Below, one piece after another: positions 11,216 through 23,121 of a DNA stretch of 64,000 nt. The stretch is from the NCBI GenBank assembly GCA_001414345.1, contig LLCB01000059.1:124001-188000 (forward strand). The letters run 5' to 3'. The DNA is from Hymenoscyphus infarciens (lineage: Eukaryota; Ascomycota; Leotiomycetes; Helotiales; Helotiaceae). How positions within the stretch are numbered: the first letter of the stretch is position 1; every line of letters starts with the position of its first letter. The position numbers and the translations under genes were made by a program. Below the pieces are notes generated by a model. The model did not search any database, was not told where the DNA came from, and saw only the letters and a list, made by a program, of their open reading frames with translations.

Positions 11216-12038
11216 GTTTCCTCTATCTACTTCTACTACTAGTAGTATAGAGTATAAAAAGATAAATAATTAGCTAAGTTATCTCTAGAAAGTATATATC
11301 TACTATATATATTTCTTAAATAATTATCTAAGTTACTTTTAAAAGATATACGTCTACTACGTATATATTAAATAAGAAGCTAGTATAAGTAGTATACTAT
11401 ACTTATTTATTATAATAAGTTTCTATATTAGAAAGAATTCTACGAGAAAGAAGAAGTATAAATAGCTTTAATTTAGATTTTAATATCTTAGTACTTCTAA
11501 ACTAGCTTAGTAGTATTATAGTTTAAAGCTACTTAGATTTTAGTATAATTCTAACTTAAATAGAAGTAGTTTTAGACTAGACTTCTAATTACGTCTATAT
11601 ATAAGTTATTTAGCGAACTAAAATAATAGCTATTATATTATACTAAATATAATATATTTACTTAAAAGTAGTATTTATAGAAACTATTAAGATTTTTTAA
11701 AGTTATTATTATATTATATACTAAGTTAAGATTAGAAATATTTCTACTATATTATCTAAGAGCTACTAAATATACTTTAAATATCTACTTATATTAATTA
11801 TAAATAGTAAAGAATCTCTTTTTTAATTATAAAAACCTTTCTAGTTTTATACTTCTATTTATAATAAAAGATAAGATTATAAATAATAGATAACTAGCTA
11901 ATACTTTCTAAATTTTCAAGTCTAAGATATAGTATTATAACTAAAATCTATACTATACGTTATATAAAATTTTATATAAGAAAAGTTAATTATTAAGTAA
12001 AAATCTTAAAAATCTTAAAAAGATTTATTTAAATAATA

Positions 12039-12184
12039 GTAAAAGATTTACTAAAATATAAACTTAAGTAAAAGATTTACTAAAATATAAACTTAAATAA
12101 AAGATTAACTTAAATATAAACTAAAGTAAAAGATTTACTAGAATATAAACTTAAATAAAAGATTTACTAAAATATAAACTTAAA
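12039..12184. repeat. Tandem array, about 28 bp unit
   Basis: Five imperfect copies of a unit containing 'taaaagatttactaaaatat' followed by 'aaactta'. Confidence 0.8.
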
Positions 12185-12354
12185 GAATAAATATTTTATA
12201 ATCTTCTAATAATATACTAATAACTAAAATAAAGATTAAATAACTATTTTAATAATATTTATTAAAATAAAGCTATTTCTAATAGCTAATTTAACTAAGA
12301 ATTATTACTAAACTATAGTTATAGTAATAACTAGACTTATAATAATAAATTATT

Positions 12355-12800
12355 AATAATTAGCTCTTAATATAAATTACTACTCTTTTACTCTAATATA
12401 ATTAACGTAATATATTATTAGTAAAAAATAGAGAATTATTAATATATATTAGTTTTTTTAAGCTAGTAGCTCTATATAGTAAATATAAATCATATAATAT
12501 AACTTACTCTTTTAGTTTCTAAAAACTAAGTTTCTTTTATATAAATACTATATTAATAAATCTAGAGTAATTATTTTAAGCTAAGTACTTATTTATATTA
12601 TTATAGTATTTTAGTAAAAAGTATATAACTTTACTTGAAAATTAAGTCTATAGCTTCTATTAGCTACTAGTACGGATTTTCTCTTTAGCGATTATATAAC
12701 TTAATATACTATTATATATTAATATATCGTATATATCTAATAGATTATTAGTTAAGTTCTACTTAATACGATAATTATTAATAACTATCTCGATATTTTA
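12355..12800. repeat. Three-copy repeat family F, copy 1
   Basis: Shares a long ordered set of motifs with 16005-16440 and 30245-30665, for example 'agctctatatagtaaata' and 'taataaatct', all in the same orientation. AT-rich and RIP-damaged. Family unknown. Confidence 0.6.
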
Positions 12801-12904
12801 TTAATAGTATTAGTGTCTAAGTTAAGTAGTAACGATTTATTCTTCTATTTACTTATTAAAAGTGTCTAAATAGCCTTACTTTTTTATATCTACTAAGAAG
12901 CTTT

Positions 12905-13304
12905 AATTAAAAGGCTCTGCTGTCCACTCACAATTGCTTAATTTGGTTAGCCCTGGGCCAAATAGTGAACTGCCTAGGCTATTTAGCAAAAGTCAGTTCT
13001 CTTATCTAACACGCGCGAACTCTGGATTAGTCGGATCTTAAGACGAACCCGAAAAAGTGCATGAACAGCCCGCTTTTTCCGAATTCGTATTTTCAATTAT
13101 CTAAGCTGCTTGTACGAGGGAGCTAACTTGCAATGAAGAGTCTAGCTCCTTTAATTTTGACAGTGCAGTTTATTGTTCCTGTGTGAAGTTTAGGGAGTGA
13201 GGTGAGAGGAGTGAAAGTACGACAAGTATGAGGTGATTTACATGGCCCGGCCGAGATGCTGAGCAAGGCTCCCCACTCCATACGACAAGTGTACCTGACT
13301 AAAA
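12905..13304. other. Gene-free edge of island 3
   Basis: Composition becomes ordinary at about 12905. No open frame with a recognisable domain; nothing else seen. Confidence 0.4.
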
Positions 13305-13510
13305 TAGTACAGAAAAAGCGGCAGTAAATACATCAGCATCGTACCTGCCCATCTCTTTCGTTGTTCCATTCTTCTAGGACAATTCAAGGTGATTACCCCA
13401 AATACTTGGGACAATTTGCGATATTTATCCAGATGATTTAGAACAATCAAGGTCAATTATTCTAACTCTTGGGGTGAATTGTCGTGCGACAGCCGCTTTT
13501 AATTCCACTT
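13305..13510. mobile_element. MITE-like element copy B
   Basis: Left end 'aaaaagcggcagtaaatac' and right end 'gacagccgctttt' form diverged terminal inverted repeats. The interior carries the family's repeated 'gttcca' and 'cta/tgggacaatt' units at about 30-35 bp spacing. Boundaries are approximate. Confidence 0.65.
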
Positions 13511-14592
13511 CCAGCCTTGGTGAATGGCACAAATATGAGCTAATATGCATCATCGCCTCACACTCCCGCCTTGCCCTCCAAGCATGGCAAAAAGCAATAA
13601 ATTGACGAAGAGAATTGGAAGAATCCGTGCTTTGCAGTGCTAGGCTAGCAAATATTGACCATGCCATGATTCCGTACCTTCTACGCTCGGTCCTCGTGTA
13701 TTCTTGGATGACAATGGAGCAGGAATTGTGGATATTTGCATGAGTGAAGTCGTATTGGGGAGTGTTGTTGGTCGCGGTGTGAAAGAGTGAGTGCATGAAT
13801 AATGATGTATTTTGTACAATTGCGCAGACCATACACACATAGGTTGCGTTTTTGCGAGTACGGATTCACGTTGATTGCGTAGGGCGGAAAATAAGAGGTG
13901 GTTGAGTGTGCTCTTGGACCTCTTCTGACTAGATTCTGTGTTAGACAGATACTGTAGCTTTTCAAGTAGAACTTGGACCTGTGGCCAAGCCACCGCCTCT
14001 CCACATGTCTTTCCTGCTTCGCTCTTTTTCCGCAGACCGCTAGAGCACCAAGCCCCATACTTCTCACCCATGCAGCAGCTCTAGCTACTCCACCACTTGC
14101 CTTCACCAGTATATAGCCTGGCCATCCCCCCCCCAAAAAGGGTAGGACAATGGCAATGCTGCCGGTTGCGTGAGATTCCTTATTTGCACTCGTGTTGGAG
14201 AAAAGGCTGTGCAAGCAAGCATCGCAATCATTCATTAATCTACACTCATTCAATAACCACCCCGAACCTTCGAATCGGAACCCCCCCCCTATTCCCTCCC
14301 GAAGCGAACGATCAGCCGCCCACATTGTTTTCTTTTTTGCTTTTCATGTTAATGGGAGTTCCTGGGAATGCTAGAGACGATTTAATAAAAAGGAGCTGGA
14401 AACCCTCGTTCATACATTGTGCATCGCCCTCTTCGAAAGTTGGTTTGGCATTATTTGGCGACTAGTCACAACAAAGTGGGTTTCCCATTCACAACAAGAT
14501 TCAAGCCTGCCTGTCCTCTTCACAAAGGGTCCTTTGACTTTCGCTCTTTGATTTTTGCAAAAATTAAAAAATACCCCACACACGAACAAACC
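13511..14592. promoter_or_regulatory. Upstream region of the cyclin gene
   Basis: About 1.1 kb of ordinary composition with C-runs (near 14127 and 14281) and a pyrimidine-rich stretch before the start codon. A 214-codon minus-strand frame here has no recognisable domain and a composition unlike the real genes, so I treat it as chance. It presumably holds promoter and leader of the downstream gene. Confidence 0.4.
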
Positions 14593-15741
14593 ATGGATTC
14601 AATGACACCACCCCAAGCTTCCCGATCGCGAAGTTCCTCGCTGGACTCCGAGTTCGACGAGGCCTACTTTTTCAAAACCTACGTCCCCCTCTCCAATTTG
14701 CCGACCCCGCCACTGTCTTCCCATTCCACCTCCCAGGCCGAATCTGCAGAAGCATGTCTTGCATTGGGAGAAAATCTGGACCCGGATCTCTTGGGTATGT
14801 ACAACTTCCCTAGATTCTCAATCTACGGATAAAAGAGAAGGAAGAGAAGAGGCATAGGCTAATTATCTATTGCACCAATCTCAGGTCCCGCAACCCATCT
14901 CACGAATCTCATACCTTCCTCCACCTCGCTGACCGCATCCTGTGTTCCGCTCGTCCATTCCATCCTCACGCGTGCGGAGCTCCCACTAGAAACTATAGCT
15001 TTGGCTGTGTGTATACTCGATTCCCTGAATTGCCGTTTCGCGCTGGCATGGCGTCAAGGCCTCCCCCTCGCTGCACCATACCCACCGTTGCCATTCGGAC
15101 AGTTTGATGAAGAGAGGGAGGAGAAACAACATATTGACTCTGTGCACCCGGAATTAATCGTCCTCGCTGCACTGGCGCTCGCCGTTAAATTTCTGGATGA
15201 TAAACAACAGACTACGAGGAGGTTTGCTAGTATTTGGGGGAAGGATCTGTGGACGTGGGATCAGGTTAATTTTACGCAACGGGTTATCCTTGAGAATTTG
15301 GGATATCGGTTGTTGCCGTTATGGGAGGAGAGTATTATTTTGGAGGCTTTGGGCGATATGAAAAGGGCTGGGGGACAGGGGGCTGGGGGACAGGGGGCTG
15401 GGGGACAGGCTTCTCCGGCATGCGATGATTGGGATGGGGAGACTTGTTATTCTGTTAGTTTTGGGAGTGGGAAGAATGGCAGGAATGGTCATAGGATCGA
15501 TATAAGTACGGGAAAGGCCGTACGAGGAATTAGTCATCTAATTACGCCAGCGGAAACGCCTATGATTGAGAATTCAAGGGGGAGGAGGGATATTTCTTTC
15601 GAGACTAAAAGTGCTTTCCGATATGGCGGAGAAAATTCTCACAAGTTCAGAAATGGGAATAGCTCGAGTAATGACAGTATCGAGGAACCATTTCCGGTCT
15701 ATGAAGATCCTATCATTATGGGTATGGAGTATAGGATTTGA
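14593..15741 (+). CDS. Cyclin-box protein, probably of the PHO80/PCL-like group
   Basis: Two exons, 14593-14794 and 14885-15741, with a 90 bp intron (GTATGT..TCAG); 352 residues. The start at MDSMTPP was chosen because the in-frame upstream codons lack a family match and the site 'accatgg' is a strong start context. The N-terminus is Ser/Pro-rich (S-R-S-R-S-S-S-L-D-S), likely unstructured. Residues about 70-230 read as a cyclin N-terminal box: helices around 'ETIALAVCILDSL', 'HPELIVLAALALAVKFLDD' and 'VNFTQRVILENLGYRLLP'. A short perfect tandem repeat (AGGQ three times, about 15368-15409) follows the box, and the C-terminus is unstructured. Family role: binds and activates a cyclin-dependent kinase of the Pho85 type, but the exact subgroup is inference. 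It stands alone between two AT-rich blocks. Confidence 0.75.
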
Positions 15742-16004
15742 TGAAGGGATTGAAAAAGGATTACATGGTTGGAATTGAGTGATGGATAATTGATAGGGGG
15801 GCTTGATTCTTCTTTTTTTATGCATAGCGTTTTGGCGTTTTATACCACCGTCTCTGGGACTTACGGGTTATAATAAATACCCTTGATTCTCCTAAATCCG
15901 CTAGAACAATATCTGTAATTGTGTGAGAACTACTCGGGTAATAAAAAAGAGTGTTGTTTATAGAGTACTCACAAAAAGGCAGACTTAGGCACTACTACTT
16001 TTAG
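15742..16004. terminator. 3' flank of the cyclin gene grading into AT-rich block 3
   Basis: Short 3' flank. T-rich runs and 'aataaa' at about 15872 are compatible with a poly(A) region. AT-rich decay starts near 15960. Confidence 0.35.
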
Positions 16005-16440
16005 ATTAATTAATAGCTCTCGATATATACTTTTTTTACTCTAATAAAACTAACATAATATATCGTTAGTAAAAAAGAGGCGATTATTACTATATATATA
16101 AGTGTTTTTTTAAACTAGTACCTCTATATAGTAAATAGAAATTATATAATACGATTTACTCTTTTATTTTCTAAACGTTGATTTTCGTTTAAATAAATAC
16201 TATACTAATAAATCTATACTAATTAAGCTAAACGCTTACTTATATTCTAGTATTATATTAAGAAAAATAAATAACTTTACTTAAAGTTAAGCTTATAGAT
16301 TCTATTAACTATTAGTATAGATATTAAAAAGTTACTATTTAGTAATTATATAATATAGTATATTATATATATAATAGATTATTAGTTAGATTTAATATAT
16401 TACTATAATTAATCGAAACTATTTTAATAAGTTATAGAAT
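16005..16440. repeat. Repeat family F, copy 2
   Basis: Same orientation and motif order as 12355-12800 and 30245-30665. It lies right at the island boundary. Confidence 0.6.
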
Positions 16441-16987
16441 AGATATACGTGAATAGAGCTATTACTTATAAAATTCTTAATAATAAACTTTTAATTATAT
16501 ATATATTTTAAATTCTTTACTAAATTATACTAAAGAGTAGATAAATAATAACTTCTATTAAAAAAGTATAATTTTAAAAATAAAAGCTATTTATATCTTT
16601 TTAAGTATATCTCTTCTATCTCTATTACTAGAGTTAGTATTATTTTAAGTTTTATTCTCTTCTATTTTACTTATAAAGTTCTTTTCTTATTTACTCTCTC
16701 TCTTTTATATATATCTTTTATACTTCTCTTTAATTAATTATAACTTATATATAACTTTAATCTAGTTCTCTTTACTTCTAAAAGACTCTAATTTTAGTAT
16801 TTTCTTATTAGCTAAAGAAATAATAACTAATATATATAGGAAGTATATAAAATATAAAAAGTTAAAAAGCTTTATTTAGATAATAGTTAGCTAATAACTA
16901 TTAATATAAGTTATTATAACTTTTATAAGTGTTTAAAATAATATAAACAAATTAACTATATATAAGAAAGAGCTATAATTATTCTTT
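16441..16987. repeat. AT-rich decayed sequence before the LINE
   Basis: RIP-type composition, no open frame and no recognisable relation to the other repeats. Confidence 0.5.
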
Positions 16988-19715
16988 CGTCGAGGAAGAC
17001 GAGGAAATGCGAAAAGACTTAGAAAGAGCACTGAATAGAGAGCTTAAGATAGTAGCTTAATAACGCTTTTTAAGAACTCTAAATAGTAAGTAGAAAGACG
17101 AAGATAAAGAGCTAGAGAGAGATACTAGTAGAGGTAGTAAAGGATAAAAGGAAACTCTAAATACTTAAGAAGTAGGTATACCTTAAAAGATATATAAGAC
17201 TAGAAGTACTAGTACTACTAATACTTATATTACTTAATAGAATAAAAGGTAAAACTTATTAGAAGAAGGCTTATATTCTTATAGAAAAGTTCTTTTTAGA
17301 GTTAATAGCTAACTATTTAAGTATTTCTAATAGAGACTAGAATACTAAGAGCTTCTCTAAGAGGTACTTAGTAAGCTAATATATAACTAAGAAGTATATT
17401 AAGATAACTATAAGATTAATATTATAGAAAGTACTAGGATTTAATATATTAGTAAATAGCTTTTTAAAAGCTTATAATAAACTACTTTATAAAGTACTTA
17501 CTATAATAGTAGAAGTAAGCTTCTACTTATAGTACTTCCTATTCTACTTCTACTATATAAAGGTAGTAGTACTAAGAAAACTAGGTAAAATAACTAAGAA
17601 GTAGAGTAAAGTAAGAGCCTACTAGCTAATAGTACTACTCTTAACTATAGATAAGATCCTTAAAAAAGTAATAGTATAAAGGCTTATATAGCTTATAGAG
17701 GAAATAGTAATACTACTAGAGCTATAAATAGGTAACTAGAAGTACTAAAATATAGAGCTAGTAATTAGAATAGTAATAGAGAGTATATATATAGTATAGG
17801 AAAATAAGAGCTATACGTCTCTAGCTTAACTAGATATAGTAGGAGTCTTCGACTAAGTAAACTATATATAGCTACTTTATATATTAAGAGAGAAGATAGT
17901 AGGTAGTAATATAAATAGAGAGCTTCCTCTTTAGATAAAGAGTTATACTATTCTTTAATAGATAATTAGTAGATAAAAGAGACTTTAAATAAGGTATTTT
18001 ATAAGAATTAGTACTATTACTAATACTATTTATCCTCTTTACCTTAACGTTATATAAAGACCTAGTAAAAATTAATAGGCTTATTATAGTAGGCTTTATA
18101 AATAATACAAATCTACTTATAATATTAAAAAGTATAGTAGTAAACTATAAGATACTTAAGATAGCTTAAAGAGTATATAATAAGTAGGTAAATAAGTAAG
18201 AGATAGCTTTTAGCCTAGAAAAGATAGTACTTATATAATTTATAAGAACGAGAGTACTATAGAAGGAGATAGTCTAGTTTAAGGAGATAAGGCTTATACT
18301 AGTTAAGTATATAAGGTTTCTAGAAGTAGAGCTTAATAGGAAACTAAACTAGAAAGTATACTAAGAAAGAGTTAAGAAGAAGCTTATAACATAGACCTTT
18401 ATACTTATAAGACTTATTAGAAAGATATAGAGAGTAGACTACTACTAAGTAAGATAGATATATATAGTAGTAATAAGGAGTATAATAGTATATAGAGTAT
18501 TAGTATAGTATTATACTATATTAAAAGGAGGGAATATAAAGAGAATAGTAAAGAGCTTTCTTATATAATAATTAGAATACTTATAAGTAGTAATAGAGGT
18601 ATATAAAGCTACTCTAGTTTAGAGCTTAGAAGTTAAAGTAGACTATATACTAATTAACCTATATCTTAACTTATAAGTAGCTACTTTTAAGAGGAAGTTC
18701 TAAAGGTCTAAGCTAAAAGAACTAATCTAGAATACCTATAGATATATAGTAATATAGCTAAAAAGAAGAAGAAGAGATAGACTAATAAAGATAGAGAAGA
18801 TAATACTATACTTATAAATAGTAAGATAGAAGTAGGAAGAGAAGTAAGAAGTAAGAGAAGTAAGATTTAAGTATAATACTACGCTTATAGAATAGAAGAA
18901 CTATCTAAAGACTTAAAGAAGGACTTAAAAGAGAAACCTAATATAATATATAAAAGCGTTAGATAAAGTAGACCTAGATAAGTAAGAACTATAAAAGGTC
19001 TATAAGAGGCTTACTAAGATAAAGAGCTTATTACTTATCTAAGTATAAATAAAAGTAATAAGACTAAACGCCTTCCTCTTTATAAGAAGAGTACTAAACT
19101 AGGTTCTACTATAGTATATTTATATAAGTAGTAGAGAGATAGTAGAATACCTAGTCCTATTTTACTAGAATATTCTATAAAAAAGAGATATACTTATAAG
19201 AGCTTTAGAGAAGAGGATTAAGGATCTATAAGAGCTAAGAGAGGTATTAGTAGATAGGAAACTAATATTAAGAGTAACTACTTAGCTACTTAGGCTAAGG
19301 AGACTCTAAGAGTATAAACTAGTACTAGAATTATTTAAGAAGAGAGAGAAGAGTAAGGAAGAGGTAAAAGAAAGAGAGAAATAAGAAGAGAAAGCTAAGA
19401 TATACTAGAAGGTAAGACCTTAGCTCTAATAATTCTAGAAGTAAATATACCTCTTATACTACTAATATATATCTTAGTAGATTAAATATACTAACCTACT
19501 ATACTCCTCTACTATATTACTAAGTTAGAGAGATAAGCTTTAAATAAATAGTAGTAGGAACTAAAGAAAAGGAGAATTATACTTATAAGGAAGCTTAAGA
19601 GGTAAAGAAGAACGAGCTAAAAGGCTATATAAACTAGAATAGAAGATATACTACTTACTCTTAGAGCTCGGCCTATAGCCTACGTAGCGTAAGAATAATA
19701 ATAATAATAATAATA
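16988..19715 (+). mobile_element. 5'-truncated LINE (Tad1-like), RIP-decayed
   Basis: A plus-strand reading with RIP stops still shows non-LTR reverse transcriptase landmarks: a frame like 'R-x-x-x-L-I-V-L-L-x-T-I-D-K-I-L-K' near 17630-17660, a degraded 'QxGN' segment near 17723-17745 and, near 18090-18118, a catalytic segment read as GFINNTNLL where the family has F-x-D-D. The 3' end is an (AAT)n tail (about 19694-19715), as several fungal LINEs have. Both ends abut ATTATTCTTT (16978-16987 and 19716-19725), a plausible target duplication. A length of about 2.7 kb implies loss of the 5' part. Assignment to Tad1-like elements is from motif memory only. Confidence 0.7.
19694..19715 (+). repeat. 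(AAT)n tail of the LINE
   Basis: About seven AAT units ending just before the right copy of the putative target duplication. Confidence 0.75.
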
Positions 19716-19989
19716 ATTATTCTTTTAATATATTAAAGAATAAGAGCTATAATTATATAACTTAAATAAAAGTTATAAAGCTATATTAGCGCTATCTAGA
19801 TATAAACTCTTTTTTCTAATAATACTTATACTAAGAAAGTTATAGCTATATTTAGTATATTAATAAAACTAGTATAAGACTTTTTTTAATAGCGATAATT
19901 ATAGAAGCTATAAAATAGTAAAAGATAATACTTAATTATAAGTTTTTTAAAATAGAAGCTAATAGAAAAAGAAGTTTATCTCTAAAAAG

Positions 19990-21044
19990 TTTTTTTTATT
20001 TTTTTATTATTATTTATATTTAAATAGTCTTTTTAGCTATCTAAAGCCGGCGCTATATAGACGTACTTATTTATAGAGTTTTATCTAAAAGTAGCTTATA
20101 TATTTCTTAGAGTGTCTATTACTAGACCTACTATATATATATACTTCTACGTATCTAGCTTTAAATTCTAGTAATAGCTTAGTATCTTCTTCTATTCTCT
20201 CTATTTTAATTTAAATTTAATATTTTAGTCGTTCTTATAGATAACCGATTTAGTTCTTTATAATAGCTCTTATAAGAGCTTAGTTAGCTCTTCTTTATAT
20301 AAGACTAATAATAATCGTCTTCTAGTATACTATCTTATATAGAACTATCTTTTAATATATCTCTAATCTAAGTCTCTTAATTCTATCTTCTATTCTCTTT
20401 TCTCTATAGTTTTATATCTCTTAAGAGGTATTTCTACTACTTTATCTAAGAGCTACTAAATATACTTTAAATCTCTACGTAATACGATTATAAATAGTAG
20501 AGAATCTATTCTCTAGCTATAAAGACTTCTCTACGTTTATACTCTTATTTATACTACTTAGGTCTCTTCTAATTACTCTATTACTATTATTAAGAGTTCT
20601 TTACCTCTTCTAGTAATTCTCTTAACTCGAATATAGTATATACTAACTATATAGAATAACTACTATATATATTACCTCTAATCTTAGATTAGTATATAGC
20701 TCTCGTCTTCTTAGAGTCGTATATAATTCCGTAGTATATCTAGAGTAGAAGTCCTCTAGTATTAGCGAATATATAGAATCGACTTTAAAAGCTTTCTTAA
20801 TTAGTTTTAGTAGTCTATAGATACTACTATTAAGTAAATAAGCTATATAAGTCTTTATTATTAATACTTATATATTACTATAGTAACGTAGCTTCTTCGT
20901 AGAAGGTCGAGAGACTTAAAACTCTAATAGTTATAAAAAGAGATATTAACTTAAACTTAGCTCTATAGACAGTTCTAGAGACGAGATAGAACTACTAGAG
21001 GTTTATAGAATACACCGCGTATAAGTGTTAAGTCTTCGTATTCT
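19990..21044 (-). mobile_element. Poly(A)-tailed repeat 'R', copy 2 (uninterrupted)
   Basis: Reverse complement matches 1790-2028 plus 5996-6829. The T-rich run at 19990-20010 corresponds to the A-rich tail. At the position where copy 1 is interrupted, this copy reads straight through (about 20820-20835), giving the empty site of the LTR insertion. Confidence 0.75.
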
Positions 21045-21343
21045 ATCTCTAAAAAGTTTTAATCTAGATCTTTAAGTTTTATATATATTATATAAGTATA
21101 AGTCTTAAACTAAAGTAGATATAACTACTTTTTCTTAACTTTTTCTTAACTTCTTTTTTAAAATTTATTAAATATAACTATAACTTCTTTAATATAAGAG
21201 CTATTAATAAAGAAGCTTATATTATAATAGCTACTTAAAGAAGCTTAGTATAGCTAGTTTTATATATACGATTTTTAAAACTCTTTTTATAGAGCTTTAA
21301 AGTTAGTAGAGTATATTTATCTTAAGAATATAGAATAGAATAC
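21045..21343. repeat. AT-rich decayed sequence
   Basis: Between repeat R and the solo LTR. No open frame, nothing recognisable. Confidence 0.4.
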
Positions 21344-21724
21344 TATAATAGTACGAAATATATACTATAGAAGAAGAGGTATATAGGAGTACGTTCGAGA
21401 CTAAATAATATATATAAATACTAGGTACTAATATAGAAGAAAAGGAAAAACTACTCTTCTTCTATACTAAGTATAAACATCTATATATAAGAGGTTAGAG
21501 ACTACTAAGTCCTAATAAGAATAATAACCGAGTCCTTCCTAATATAGCTACTAAAATAATAAGAGCTTTAAAGCCAAATATATAAGACCTTGAAGCGAAA
21601 TATATAATATCCGATTCTTACTCTCTTTAGCCTCTTCTATCTCATAAGTCGTAGAAGTATCGGCAGTCGTAGAGGTATCGGCAGTTTCACGAATACTAAT
21701 AATTTAGAATAGCGTACTATTACA
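21344..21724. repeat. Solo LTR related to the 496 bp LTR family
   Basis: Starts TATAATAGTACG like the LTRs at 37494 and 45094, shares 'gaggtatataggagta', 'atactagg' and 'gtatcggcagttt' in order, and ends TATTACA. Flanked by AATAC on both sides (21339-21343 and 21725-21729). No internal sequence follows, so it is a product of LTR-LTR recombination. Confidence 0.75.
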
Positions 21725-21729
21725 AATAC

Positions 21730-22690
21730 TAGCTAGATATATTAGTATTATAATATAATTTATACTTATTAGAATTATTTAAAGTATTATATAATAGACG
21801 TTATATTAGTTTATAAGTAGAGTCTATAATACTATTCTTAACTTACTCTCTTATAACTAAATAGAACTAAAGATTCTTAGACGTTTTAGAAGCTTTTATC
21901 TTTTCTACTTTTTAATTAGTTAATTAGTTCTTTTAGTTTATATAAATAAAAGCTAGAGAAAGATACTAGAGTAGCTAAGACTATAATAACTAGAGTATAA
22001 TCTATTCTATCTACTATTAAGTTATACTTACTATTATTTATTTACTATTATTTATTATATATAATAGAATTCTTATTATATTATTTCTAAATAGCTATTA
22101 TTTTAATAAGACTTCTATTATATAAAATACTTAATAAGGCTACTACTTATAACCTCGGTTTAAAGTTACTATAAACTCTGAAATTGTCTCTATAGCTTAT
22201 ATAGAGCCGACTATGAAGATTTTAGCGTAGTAGTAGAGACCTTATTATATAGAAGTATATCTCTATATCTTAGGCTTAGATAATAATTAAAAGATAACTA
22301 TATACTAGAGAGTCTCGTAGTAGACACGGAAAGTAGCACTAATTCTTATGCTTAGCTTAGTAAGCTAATAATACTAAAACACGTATTTTTATATTTATTT
22401 ATATATAAATTTATATATAAATTTATATATATTCTAATATTCTATTATTTGACTATCTATATCTATATAGTCTTATAGTCTCTAGAGTATTTCCTTTACC
22501 TACTTATTAATAGTTTCTTACTTTAAATTAGCCTATCTCTCTAAAGTAAGCTCTTTTAGACTTTTAAGAGTATTATAAGTAAACTTTTTAATATATTATT
22601 TAGGAACCTACTAGCAGTTCTCTATAATAGCAAAATTAGGAGCTCCTATATAGTTCTAGTAAGGAATATATATAAAAGGGTCTAGAAAAG
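21730..22690. repeat. AT-rich decayed sequence, end of block 3
   Basis: RIP-type composition, no open frame and no recognisable element. Ordinary composition resumes near 22690. Confidence 0.5.
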
Positions 22691-22788
22691 AGGGTGTTTC
22701 TAAGTTTAGCTAAACCTCGGGCTAAGCTAAGCATAAGAAATGGTGCCAGTTTCCGTGTCCACCGCGAGGGGGTGTCAGTTTTAGTGAT

Positions 22789-22822
<34 letters not shown>

Positions 22823-23121
22823 CTCTTTCTTTTGTTTTTTTATTTTCCCTTTTTTTTTTTTTTTTTTTTTAAAATTTTGAAACACAAAATGGTGAGGGAA
22901 ACCCGTCATTTATTTGTGGGGGACTTCTGGCACTCTGGGTGTTGCTTTTTTACACTTCCCGACCCCACCCTAGCCTTCAATCCAGATCCCAAGCGTCCTC
23001 TCCCGCATTCGTTAGTCGTCTGATAGTCTGCTGTCATAGGCGTGGTCGGCACGTTTAGTACCTGCATCCCGCCACGCTGGTTCTGTTAGAGTTTTCGGAT
23101 GGTTTGGTCCAAAGTTTGGCT
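22691..23121. other. 3' flank of the phospholipase gene with long T-runs
   Basis: Two T-runs at about 22789-22821 and 22850-22870 separated by T-rich sequence. The open frame over them is only poly-Phe and not a gene. No other feature seen. Confidence 0.5.

Larger units (their letters stand above)
9786..12904. repeat. AT-rich RIP-type block without genes
   Basis: Extremely AT-rich with dense TA, TAG and CTA. No open frame of useful length on either strand. It contains two diverged direct repeats of about 220-240 bp, a 28-bp tandem array and one copy of a three-copy repeat family, described separately. I could not assign the rest to a transposon class. Confidence 0.75.

Noticed and set aside
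13681..14325. 214-codon open frame on the minus strand upstream of the cyclin gene
   Set aside because: No recognisable domain, low-complexity Cys/Trp/His-rich composition typical of chance frames, overlaps other frames and sits where the cyclin promoter should be.
22694..23023. 109-codon frame with a poly-Phe run
   Set aside because: Created by long T-runs; no protein-like sequence on either side.
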